Shown: positions 1 through 6,086 of the stretch, piece by piece
How the letters are laid out: every line of letters starts with the position of its first letter
Position numbering within the stretch: position 1 is the stretch's first letter
Source of the DNA: Candidatus Omnitrophota bacterium
GTDB taxonomy: Bacteria > Omnitrophota > Gorgyraeia > Gygaellales > Profunditerraquicolaceae
Direction of reading: 5' to 3'
NCBI GenBank assembly: GCA_018818365.1
Contig: JAHISH010000023.1
Span: 1 to 12,524 of the forward strand
Length of the DNA stretch: 12,524 bases
Program-made: the position numbers and the translations under genes
The notes under the pieces: generated by a model
What the model was told of the DNA's origin: nothing
The model's input: the letters and a program-made list of their open reading frames with translations, nothing else
The model's database searches: none

Positions 1-217
1 CCACGCAGTCAACAAGGATTATAGTATCCGGCTTCTCCCTGATGATCTTGCCCAGGTAATTTTCGGGGCTGGAGCCCGTATCAAAAACCTGAAAAGAGGT
101 TTTATCTTTAATGCGGGCGGCAAGAAGGGATCCTGCGCCGTCATCCGAACGCAAGGTATTTCCTATGCCGACAATGACCGTCTTCCCGTGAAGATGTTCT
201 GCCAGATGCGCAAGCAT
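1..217 (-). CDS. Hydrogenase maturation protease, HycI-like (partial, C-terminus cut by window edge)
   Basis: The visible 72 residues begin at an ATG and run off the left edge, so this is the N-terminal half of a protein of the M52 family, whose members are usually about 150-170 residues. The family removes the C-terminal extension of the large subunit of a [NiFe]-hydrogenase after nickel insertion. Visible signatures are VGIGNTLRSDDGAG (residues 16-29) with D26 as a likely nickel-sensing ligand, GSSPENY (48-54), and ILVDC (67-71) with D70 as the second ligand. The PEN motif and the overall pattern are closer to HycI (group 4 hydrogenase protease) than to HybD or HupD. It starts one base past the stop of the 77-residue gene, with only a weak ribosome-binding site, so it is probably coupled to that gene. 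The third ligand, a His, would lie outside the window. The family call is strong; the HycI subtype is inference. Confidence 0.9.
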   Translation of the reverse strand, partial: MLAHLAEHLHGKTVIVGIGNTLRSDDGAGSLLAARIKDKTSFQVFDTGSSPENYLGKIIREKPDTIILVDCV

Positions 218-218
218 G

Positions 219-452
219 CTACATGCTCTTTATCGCGGCCTGAATAAGAGGCAGTACCCCTTCGATCTCTTCCTTAGAGAGCCGGCCTAATTTCGCAAAG
301 GTATAATTGTCGTTACGGTCTTTGATCTCGCGGACTATCTGAAGCTTCTTAGGCCCGTTGTTATAGGAGTGAACGCTGACCGCAATCTTGCCTGCCTCCC
401 CCTCCCATTCCTGAGAAAAAACCTCCTGATCGAGATTACTATCGTATGGCAT
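219..452 (-). CDS. Small conserved-looking protein of unknown function (77 aa)
   Basis: A 77-residue soluble protein with no signal peptide or membrane segment. A clean Shine-Dalgarno (AAAGGAG, 465-459) sits six bases before the ATG, and the gene lies 14 bases after the MazG-like gene and directly before the hydrogenase protease, so it looks genuine and co-transcribed. I do not recognise the family with certainty. The middle reads as beta strands (IAVSVHSY, KLQIVREI, NYTFAKLGRL) followed by a C-terminal helix (KEEIEGVLPLIQAAIKSM). This pattern, with basic residues in the strands and an 'LGRLSKEE' turn before the helix, is faintly like the PC4/YdbC single-stranded nucleic-acid-binding fold. 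That resemblance is by eye only and no function is claimed. Confidence 0.75.
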   Translation of the reverse strand: MPYDSNLDQEVFSQEWEGEAGKIAVSVHSYNNGPKKLQIVREIKDRNDNYTFAKLGRLSKEEIEGVLPLIQAAIKSM

Positions 453-466
453 ATCGTTCTCCTTTC

Positions 467-775
467 TTAAAACCGCTTTCCGTGACGGTACGGTCTCGTC
501 TTGTTATAATCGATCTTTTTTACCAGCGCTTCTTCCAAATTGATCTTGCGTGCTCCGCAATAATCAAAAATACGAATACAGCAATCGGCTAATTCTTCGG
601 CAATCTGGGCCTTGCTGCCGTGATTACGCATCGCCTCCAGCGCTTCCGATAATTCGGAATGCATCAAGGCAATAAGCTCTCCTTCATTACGTTCGGCATC
701 CCACCACCCTTTCTCCTTGGCAATACGGTGGCACTCCTCTATATAACGCGAAACTCCCCCCTTATTCTTCTGCAT
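467..775 (-). CDS. MazG-like nucleotide pyrophosphohydrolase (102 aa)
   Basis: Small all-alpha protein of the MazG/dUTPase-like NTP pyrophosphohydrolase superfamily, which hydrolyses (d)NTPs to (d)NMP and pyrophosphate and is often a house-cleaning enzyme. The metal-binding signature is visible as E41-x-x-E44 in HSELSEALE and E61-x-x-D64 in AEELADCC. The C-terminal NKTRPYRHGK (91-100) is typical of short single-domain members. A longer reading from 802 is possible, but the ATG at 775 has GGAGG six bases upstream and removes a basic, unfamily-like N-terminus, so it was chosen. That start lies inside the 3' end of the preceding lipoprotein gene, a 14-base overlap in a different frame, which suggests translational coupling. 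The substrate cannot be told from sequence. Confidence 0.88.
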   Translation of the reverse strand: MQKNKGGVSRYIEECHRIAKEKGWWDAERNEGELIALMHSELSEALEAMRNHGSKAQIAEELADCCIRIFDYCGARKINLEEALVKKIDYNKTRPYRHGKRF

Positions 776-1217
776 CGATATCCTCCGCCATCTCATCCTC
801 AAACGCGAGAGGCTTCTCCAATCCTATAAAAAGCCATTTGGCGACAAGCTCTTTGGCGAATGTGCTCGTCGAAGAAATTGCGACTTCCGTCTGAGAAGAA
901 TCCTTCTGCGTAAAGAATATTCCTGCGCAAGTAGTATCCTCTTGGGAAATATAGATCGCAATCATCTGTTTGGAAGCATCTTCCGCATAGATATACGCTC
1001 CCCGGCGCGCAAGGATCTTCTTGGACTTCTGGTAACAATCGCTATAACTAAGCGCCACGGTCTTCTTCAAGGCATTAGCCCTTTCATCCTCAAGCGCTTG
1101 TGTGGAAATACCAACCCCGCACTTCAACGCCTCCCGTACCTTGGCACATCCCAGAATGTTTATCGCAAATATTGAGGGTACCATTAATAATAAGAATATT
1201 CTTACATATCGCGCCAT
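762..1217 (-). CDS. Putative lipoprotein of unknown family (151 aa)
   Basis: Starts with a short basic n-region and hydrophobic stretch (ARYVRIFLLLMVPSIFAINILGC) ending in a lipobox-like I-L-G-C, so C24 is the likely lipidated residue and the protein should be membrane-anchored outside the cytoplasm. The mature part (25-151) has three further cysteines (C33, C61, C97), an alpha region around residues 40-70, then several beta-strand-like segments (YIYAED, MIAIYIS, CAGIFFTQ, TEVAISST), and an acidic tail (FEDEMAEDIDAEE). I do not recognise a named family. The start at 1217 was preferred over an in-frame ATG at 1235 because AAGGAGG (1229-1223) lies five bases before it. It begins ten bases after the patatin gene stop, suggesting an envelope role linked to that gene, but this is inference. 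Confidence 0.75.
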   Translation of the reverse strand: MARYVRIFLLLMVPSIFAINILGCAKVREALKCGVGISTQALEDERANALKKTVALSYSDCYQKSKKILARRGAYIYAEDASKQMIAIYISQEDTTCAGIFFTQKDSSQTEVAISSTSTFAKELVAKWLFIGLEKPLAFEDEMAEDIDAEE

Positions 1218-1222
1218 CACTT

Positions 1223-1229
1223 CCTCCTT
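1223..1229 (-). promoter_or_regulatory. Ribosome-binding site deciding the lipoprotein start
   Basis: AAGGAGG followed by a five-base spacer before the ATG at 1217. It overlaps the stop codon of the upstream patatin gene. It lies inside the longer reading from 1235, which therefore probably is not the true start. Confidence 0.7.
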
Positions 1230-3231
1230 ACTCATTAACTACCTGCCAAATCTTATCTAAGTTCCTGCGCGCCTCTTCTTCTCCGCGCCGGGCAAATTCT
1301 TCAGCCCGGTGTATTTCCAGCCAATAGAGGCCGCTGGTATCCGGATGCAATACCACATCCGCAAGTTTTTCCTCCTGTCGGGCTACCTCTGACTGCAGCA
1401 TCTCCACGCTGCTAAAGATAATATCGAGGATATTGATCTTAAAGCGCTCCCGGAAGAACCTGCGTAGACTGAATCCGGGGCGCGCGTGTACCGTATCGCT
1501 TAAATCTTTCTTGATCTTTTCATATTGCCGCAGGATATCTTCCCGGGAGGGAGTTACATTGACCGCGATAATCTTCTTCACCCCCAGTTTACATAACGGC
1601 TCTGTGGGCAAAGGATTAGCCACGCCTCCGTCAAAAAGCATCTCCTCCTTGAGCCAAAATGGCGTAAAGACTCCTGGCATCGAACAGCTGGCCATTATCG
1701 CATCAACCAACAACCCCTTATCGATAAGGCGGGTCTCTTTGCGTTTTACGTCGCTGGCAATAATCTTAAGCGGAAGCCTGATATCCTGGAAGGTTCTATT
1801 TCCCAGATGTCTCTTAAGAAACGCGCGCAGCTTATTGCCCTTAATAAAACCATGAAAAGGGAATGTCAGATCCACCAGGTTCCAGAGATGTTTAAGATCC
1901 TTGAATTCACCGGTAATCTTAAGTATCTCGGTGCTTGAGCGTCCGGTCACCCAGAGGCTGGCAATGAGTGAGCCGATGCTTGCGCCGGCAATTACATCAA
2001 TCGGGATCTTTTCTTCCTCGATTACTTTCAAAACTCCGATATGGCAAAACCCGTAGCCAACGCCTACCCCTAAGACTAATCCTACCAGACAATCACCTAC
2101 TTGGCGAGAGATTCTACGTATGGCCTTGCTATATTCGCACTCCGGCTCTTCCAGGATCAATCTCTTTGAAGAAAGTAAGTCGATTTTCGGAAGCGTCGCA
2201 AAGACGGGCTTTTTTAGTATATCTGCTTGCTCAAGAACAGTCAAGGCAGAAGCCTTATATTCATTAATAAGCACTTGGATCTTTTCCTCCGGGAAGGCCC
2301 CATCGTCTTTAAGCCTCCGGATAAGATTTGCCGTTCTCTGCAAATCGATGCGTTCGGGACTAGTCAACAGATGCACCACATCCGATTGTTTGAGGATACT
2401 AAAGATAGTTCTGTCCATCGATGAGGGCAGGTCAAGGATAAGGTAATGATAATCGTTGACTAAGAGACTTAAAAACTCGATGACCCTCTTGACCGATATT
2501 TCATCATCGGGCGTATAATGAAAACACGCCAAGTCTACCCCGAATCTGTCTTTCAGGATAGTCTGATACACCGCGCCGCTATCCGCGGCACTCTCGCTTG
2601 AAAAATGCAAGATTGGAAATGAATCTGCCTCCACGCGCCCGGGCAGGCTATGCGTCTTATCCTCCGGAGCAATATCCAAAATAACCACGGATTTATGAGT
2701 CTCTTTATGCAGGGAGAGCGCGAGATTCAACGCATACTCGGTCTTTCCTGCCTGCGAATAGGAGCTAAATACCGCAACCACGGTACTTTCAAAGATCATC
2801 TTATGGTGGGTATCTTTACGTTTCAGGCGCCGCGAAAGGGTACGCCCGAAGTCGATCGCTAACTCAGGTGCTTTATGTAAGATATACTCGAAGTCTTTTT
2901 GGGGAATAACCAACAATAGGCAATCATTCATCGCCTCTGCCGTAACCGAATGCGGCTCATTGGTAAGAAGCGAGATGATCCCGAAATATTTCCCCCTATG
3001 GAGATACTCTAAGATATGGGGAGCCCCTTGGGGATCGCGGGTATAAATCTTTACCCTGCCCACGACAATACAGTATAACGCGCTGGCAGGAGAACCTTCT
3101 TCGTATATAATCTGATTCTTCTTATACTCCGTAAGGCATGCCTTCTCGGCGATAATCTTCTGTTGTGAAAGAGAAAGGCCGGCGAAGAAAGGGATCTCTT
3201 TCAGGATAGCGCATTTTTCCCCAAGGCTCAT
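1228..3231 (-). CDS. Three-domain protein: cyclic-nucleotide-binding, MinD-like P-loop, and patatin-like phospholipase (667 aa)
   Basis: Residues about 10-135 form a CRP/cAMP-type beta-barrel sensor domain (for example ALYCIVVGRVKIYTRD, YLHRGKYFGIISLLT). Residues about 150-370 look like a MinD/ParA-type ATPase: a deviant Walker A SYSQAGKT with K163, VVILDIAPED with D186, and a Walker B-like YLILDLPS with D267. Residues about 380-667 are a patatin serine lipase domain: G-A-S-I-G with nucleophile S418 and D-G-G with catalytic D534. The glycine loop before HIGVLK reads GVGVGYG instead of the usual GGGxRG. Patatins deacylate phospholipids. The architecture parallels the NTE family, in which the region between sensor and patatin domains is a degenerate P-loop-like segment. 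No signal peptide or clear membrane helix is seen, so it is likely cytoplasmic or peripheral. Its ATG overlaps the GH1 stop by four bases. Domain calls are firm except nucleotide use by the middle domain. Confidence 0.92.
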   Translation of the reverse strand: MSLGEKCAILKEIPFFAGLSLSQQKIIAEKACLTEYKKNQIIYEEGSPASALYCIVVGRVKIYTRDPQGAPHILEYLHRGKYFGIISLLTNEPHSVTAEAMNDCLLLVIPQKDFEYILHKAPELAIDFGRTLSRRLKRKDTHHKMIFESTVVAVFSSYSQAGKTEYALNLALSLHKETHKSVVILDIAPEDKTHSLPGRVEADSFPILHFSSESAADSGAVYQTILKDRFGVDLACFHYTPDDEISVKRVIEFLSLLVNDYHYLILDLPSSMDRTIFSILKQSDVVHLLTSPERIDLQRTANLIRRLKDDGAFPEEKIQVLINEYKASALTVLEQADILKKPVFATLPKIDLLSSKRLILEEPECEYSKAIRRISRQVGDCLVGLVLGVGVGYGFCHIGVLKVIEEEKIPIDVIAGASIGSLIASLWVTGRSSTEILKITGEFKDLKHLWNLVDLTFPFHGFIKGNKLRAFLKRHLGNRTFQDIRLPLKIIASDVKRKETRLIDKGLLVDAIMASCSMPGVFTPFWLKEEMLFDGGVANPLPTEPLCKLGVKKIIAVNVTPSREDILRQYEKIKKDLSDTVHARPGFSLRRFFRERFKINILDIIFSSVEMLQSEVARQEEKLADVVLHPDTSGLYWLEIHRAEEFARRGEEEARRNLDKIWQVVNE

Positions 3232-4454
3232 AGAGATACAACCTTTCCGGTGTGACAGACTTCGGCAAACTTCAGGGCGCTTTCGCGTATGGTCCTCTGC
3301 TGGGTTTTGTAATCAACTTCCACCAGGCCGAAACGAGGCGCAAACCCTTTATCCCATTCGTAATTATCAAGAAGAGACCAGTAGAGATACCCTAAGACCG
3401 GCACCCCTTCCGATATAGCTCTATGCAGACTCTGAAGGTGAGAAAGAACAAAATCCCAACGCTGCGCGTCATCTAACGTACAGATCCCGTTCTCTAAGAT
3501 AAAGACGGGAAGATTAAAAGACTTTAGTTTCATAAGTATCTGAAAGAAGCCTTCGGGATAGATATCCCAGCCCAGAGTATTCCTAGGTAAATGCGAGTGT
3601 TCTTCTTGACAAATATCTAACAAAAAATGCCCCATCCCCCCGCCGCGCACCTCTACCAGATTCCGGGTATAGTAATTAACCCCGATAAAGTCCATGGCCT
3701 TGCGTTTCTTAATCTTCAAAAGAAGCTCATAGTTATAAAGATAATCCCTTACCGCCGCGGCGCATCGGTTCACCGCCGTAGAAATACAAGGAACAAAGGC
3801 CTGCATGTTTTTGGCTATGCCCACAAAGACGGGGCCTGATTGTTTCTGTTCATAGAGACGATGTATCGCCTGATAGGCCTGCACGTGTGCATTGAGAAGT
3901 TTCGTCGTGACACCCCGCGCCAGAGAAAAAGATTTTTCTTGCGGAGGCCATAACCCTAACACATACGACTGATAGACATAGACCATTGGTTCGTTGATGG
4001 TCACCCAGTACCGCACCTGATCGGACAACGCCTCCACAATCTTCTCGACAAAACGAACGAAATAAAAACACGCCTTTGCATCTTGCCATCCTCCTCGACG
4101 AGAGAACCAGAGAGGGTTGGTAAAATGGTGCAGGGTAACTACAGGGATAATCTTTCTTTCTCTTAAGGCACGCACTACTTCCTGGTAGTGGGATATCTCT
4201 TCTTCTGAAAAAACTCCTTCTTGCGGTTCAATGCGGCTCCATTCAACTGAAAGCCGGTGGGCATTATGGTGCAGTCTGTGCGCGATATCGAAGTCTTGCG
4301 TAAATAATTCATAACTTCGACACGCAGAACCCGAGGTATCTTTGAGGCCATAGCGCTTCTCCCACTCCCACCAATCGCAATTGTCGTTATTGCCTTCCAC
4401 TTGGTAGGCGGAGGTCGCCGCACCCCATAGAAAATCCTTAGGAAATTCTAACAT
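3228..4454 (-). CDS. GH1-family beta-glycosidase, short form (408 aa)
   Basis: A glycoside hydrolase family 1 enzyme that retains anomeric configuration and usually hydrolyses beta-glucosides or beta-galactosides. The N-terminus FPKDFLWGAATSAYQVEG (residues 4-21) is diagnostic. Catalytic residues are visible: acid/base E155 in TINEP and nucleophile E321 in ILENG. Sugar-binding positions also fit: Q18, H109/H110 in TLHHFTNP, and the YWSLLDNYEWDKGF block (358-371). There is no signal peptide, so it is cytoplasmic and acts on imported sugars or intracellular glycosides. At 408 residues it is shorter than common GH1 enzymes (about 440-470). The shortening is around 225-255, where the usual stretch between the AA..D and DFIGVNYYTR motifs is compressed. 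No Shine-Dalgarno precedes the ATG, and a promoter -10 lies only nine bases upstream. It overlaps the patatin gene by ATGA. Substrate specificity is not predictable. Confidence 0.95.
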   Translation of the reverse strand: MLEFPKDFLWGAATSAYQVEGNNDNCDWWEWEKRYGLKDTSGSACRSYELFTQDFDIAHRLHHNAHRLSVEWSRIEPQEGVFSEEEISHYQEVVRALRERKIIPVVTLHHFTNPLWFSRRGGWQDAKACFYFVRFVEKIVEALSDQVRYWVTINEPMVYVYQSYVLGLWPPQEKSFSLARGVTTKLLNAHVQAYQAIHRLYEQKQSGPVFVGIAKNMQAFVPCISTAVNRCAAAVRDYLYNYELLLKIKKRKAMDFIGVNYYTRNLVEVRGGGMGHFLLDICQEEHSHLPRNTLGWDIYPEGFFQILMKLKSFNLPVFILENGICTLDDAQRWDFVLSHLQSLHRAISEGVPVLGYLYWSLLDNYEWDKGFAPRFGLVEVDYKTQQRTIRESALKFAEVCHTGKVVSL

Positions 4455-4463
4455 ATGCCATTT

Positions 4464-4472
4464 ATTATATCA
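4464..4472 (-). promoter_or_regulatory. Extended -10 promoter element for the GH1 operon
   Basis: TGATATAAT on the minus strand is a perfect extended -10 (TGnTATAAT). The -35 region at the right distance is poor, as is common for extended -10 promoters. The nine bases between it and the GH1 ATG (AAATGGCAT) contain no Shine-Dalgarno. Transcription would begin about three bases before the ATG, so the mRNA would be essentially leaderless. It sits in the largest intergenic gap, consistent with a new transcription unit. Confidence 0.55.
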
Positions 4473-4504
4473 TAGGCATAAAAAAATCCCTATAAAATAT
4501 ACAC

Positions 4505-4576
4505 GGGACAGATTGTGCAAAAACACAGTATTACCCCTTAGGGGGAAAGAAAAACGATGGGGACAGAGCAGTATTA
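4505..4576. repeat. Duplicated motif pair GGGACAGA ... CAGTATTA in the intergenic gap
   Basis: On the plus strand GGGACAGA occurs at 4505-4512 and again at 4560-4567. CAGTATTA occurs at 4526-4533 and again at 4569-4576. The two pairs are in the same order and orientation, with 13 bases between the motifs in the first copy and one base in the second. The second copy runs into the stop codon of the neighbouring lipoprotein gene. Between them lies CCCCTTAGGGG, a short stem. The GGGGACAG core is reminiscent of REP-like repeats mobilised by RAYT-type transposases in many bacterial genomes, but no transposase is present and two copies are not proof. Confidence 0.45.
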
Positions 4577-4999
4577 TTCGGAAGGAGCGGAAAGATGCTG
4601 TTTTAAAACTCCCCACGTCTTGCCGCCGACTTTTCCATCAACTTCTAAATTATTATCCTTCTGAAAAGATTCGATCGCTGCTTTGCTCTTCGGGCCGATC
4701 TTTCCGTCAATGCCTCCCTGATAATATCCCGCGTTCTTTAACGCAGTCTGGATCTCCTGTGCGCGGGGCCTATAGGGCCCCCCGGGAGGAAGTGGGGGAA
4801 GCGCTTCTTGGGTTGCGGTCTTCAACTCTACATTCGCCACCTTCGTCTCATCCGGCGTACTAAAGGCTTCAAGGGACAAGCTATCCAAAGATTCTTCTAC
4901 CGAAGGCTGCTTCTTTCCGCAACCTGAAAAGACTAACGCCAGTACTATCATTCCAAGAATCAGCACGCGGGAATTATTCACTTCTACCGCTCCTTTCAT
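4574..4999 (-). CDS. Lipoprotein with C-terminal peptidoglycan-binding domain (141 aa)
   Basis: A hydrophobic signal (RVLILGMIVLALVFSGC) ends in a lipobox-like F-S-G-C, so C27 is probably lipidated. Residues 28-67 are an acidic, low-complexity linker and 68-76 a proline-rich hinge (PPLPPGGPY). Residues about 79-135 form one peptidoglycan-binding domain of the PF01471 type, with the usual IQTALKNAGYYQGGIDGKIG and FQKDNNLEVDG blocks. No catalytic domain is present, so it likely tethers membrane and cell wall or localises to the wall. The start is uncertain. ATG 4999 has GAGGTGG eight bases upstream, GTG 4981 has AAAGGAG eight bases upstream, and GTG 5011 is also in frame; all give the same mature protein. 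A candidate promoter directly upstream suggests it can be expressed apart from the genes before it. Confidence 0.87.
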   Translation of the reverse strand: MKGAVEVNNSRVLILGMIVLALVFSGCGKKQPSVEESLDSLSLEAFSTPDETKVANVELKTATQEALPPLPPGGPYRPRAQEIQTALKNAGYYQGGIDGKIGPKSKAAIESFQKDNNLEVDGKVGGKTWGVLKQHLSAPSE

Positions 5000-5014
5000 A
5001 TAAAAATCCACCTC

Positions 5015-5030
5015 TTACAAGATATTGTAA
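5015..5030. repeat. Inverted repeat TTACAA-GATA-TTGTAA upstream of the lipoprotein gene
   Basis: A perfect six-base inverted repeat with a four-base centre, located just upstream of the ribosome-binding site of the peptidoglycan-binding lipoprotein. It contains the candidate -10 element of that gene, so it could be an operator covering the promoter. It is AT-rich and has no trailing T run, so it is not a convincing terminator. It could be chance. Confidence 0.35.
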
Positions 5031-5051
5031 CAAAATTACTTCTAAAAGCAA
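5024..5051 (-). promoter_or_regulatory. Candidate sigma70-type promoter for the peptidoglycan-binding lipoprotein
   Basis: TTGCTT (5051-5046) and TACAAT (5029-5024) are separated by 16 bases. The -10 is good (five of six) and the -35 is weak (three of six). A transcript would start near 5017 and reach the ATG at 4999 after roughly 18 bases, leaving room for the GAGGTGG ribosome-binding site at 5014-5008. It lies in the roughly 60-base gap after the TPR gene. Confidence 0.4.
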
Positions 5052-5062
5052 ATAGATTTTTC

Positions 5063-6073
5063 TTATCGGCCCTCATCGATTCGGCGCGACACAGATAATT
5101 GACGCTTTTTACGTATCCGCCCTAAACCCATTTCGGCGCAGCGGTCAGTCCAAACCTTCTTTTGTGAATAGCGGTGTTTCTCTTCTAACGCGCTTCGCGT
5201 TTCCTGCAAACTCTCCATTGTCTCTTCAAGACCAAGAGTGTGCGGGACTTCAGGCTTCTTCTGCAGCGGCTCCAAGGAAATACTATGCGTCAGGTATTCC
5301 TGTGCCTCCTCTTGCGCAGGGTCCCATTCCAGTATCTCGGCATACAGCTGCGCGGCGCGCTCAAAATCCCTGTTACTAAAAGAACGCCGTGCTTCTTGAT
5401 AAAGGCTTTTTATCCTCTCCTTACGGCGGCTCTGCGGAATAATCCGTGTAAAACAATCACGTGCTTCTCTGTGCAAGGAGTAGTCGGCAAGAACGAGAAT
5501 GCATGCGTCCAATGCGCGTGCATATTCTTCTTGAACGAAGAAATCACACGCCCGGCGATATGTTGCCTTGACCTCCTGTTGACGGATAGCTAACGGGAGT
5601 TTTTCCTCTACGTACAACCGCGCTTTAGACTGAAGGGAATCGAGAGCGAAAATTTGATTAAATGCCTCTTTTGCCTTCTGGAACTCCTTGTGGCGGTAAT
5701 ACCGTCTGGCATCTTTGTATAAGAACGAAACCTCTGTCTTGGTCGCTATCCATTTGAGCCTCTCCGCATAAAAGATCTTCTTCCGCGCTGCCTCCGCAGG
5801 AAGCCTTTCTGCGGCTGACAAAAGCCTGGTAACTTTCGCCCATAAGACCGCCTTGCGCTTGAGGCGCGGACTTTCTACGGCCTGCGCAGCCTTCTTAAAT
5901 AAATCGGCAGCAGGTGCATACTCTTTCTTAATATAGCTTTGAAAAGCCTGGTTCAGAAAAATTTGTCCTGCGTCTTCTTCTTGAACAGAAGCCCCTTCAG
6001 AAGCAGTAAGGAAAAGACTGCATACCAGTACAAGGAAAGTAAACGATGCGTTCCGATAATGGCTGATTCTCAT
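5063..6073 (-). CDS. Secreted TPR-repeat protein (336 aa)
   Basis: Begins with a signal-peptide-like segment (HYRNASFTFLVLVCSLFLTASEGA, residues 5-28), implying export. At least three TPR-like helical repeats follow at about 118-161, 170-213 and 223-266, spaced about 52 residues apart, with a more degenerate one near 38-66. Typical features are the LY..AR..Y...EF..A...F..I...D pattern, for example EFQKAKEAFNQIFALD and DFERAAQLYAEILEWDP. The tail (about 283-336) is charged, probably partly coiled-coil, and ends strongly basic (RIRKKRQLSVSRR). TPR arrays mediate protein-protein contacts, and no partner can be named. The start at 6073 was preferred over an in-frame ATG at 6145, which would overlap the MFS gene by 59 bases and bury the signal peptide. 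It begins 13 bases after the MFS stop without an obvious Shine-Dalgarno. Confidence 0.8.
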   Translation of the reverse strand: MRISHYRNASFTFLVLVCSLFLTASEGASVQEEDAGQIFLNQAFQSYIKKEYAPAADLFKKAAQAVESPRLKRKAVLWAKVTRLLSAAERLPAEAARKKIFYAERLKWIATKTEVSFLYKDARRYYRHKEFQKAKEAFNQIFALDSLQSKARLYVEEKLPLAIRQQEVKATYRRACDFFVQEEYARALDACILVLADYSLHREARDCFTRIIPQSRRKERIKSLYQEARRSFSNRDFERAAQLYAEILEWDPAQEEAQEYLTHSISLEPLQKKPEVPHTLGLEETMESLQETRSALEEKHRYSQKKVWTDRCAEMGLGRIRKKRQLSVSRRIDEGR

Positions 6074-6086
6074 TGAATATACGTGG

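Noticed and set aside
1433..1855. 140-codon open frame on the plus strand inside the patatin domain
   Set aside because: It lies fully antisense to a gene with intact catalytic motifs. Its translation has no recognisable family pattern and reads as a shadow of the opposite strand.
4491..4520. TTGCAC-18-TTTATA as the GH1 promoter
   Set aside because: Both hexamers are weak compared with the perfect extended -10 closer to the gene. It remains a fallback if the leaderless model fails.
4530..4545. CCCCTTAGGGG stem as a transcription terminator after the lipoprotein gene
   Set aside because: Only four base pairs, and not followed by a T run in the minus-strand direction; the nearest T run is about ten bases away.
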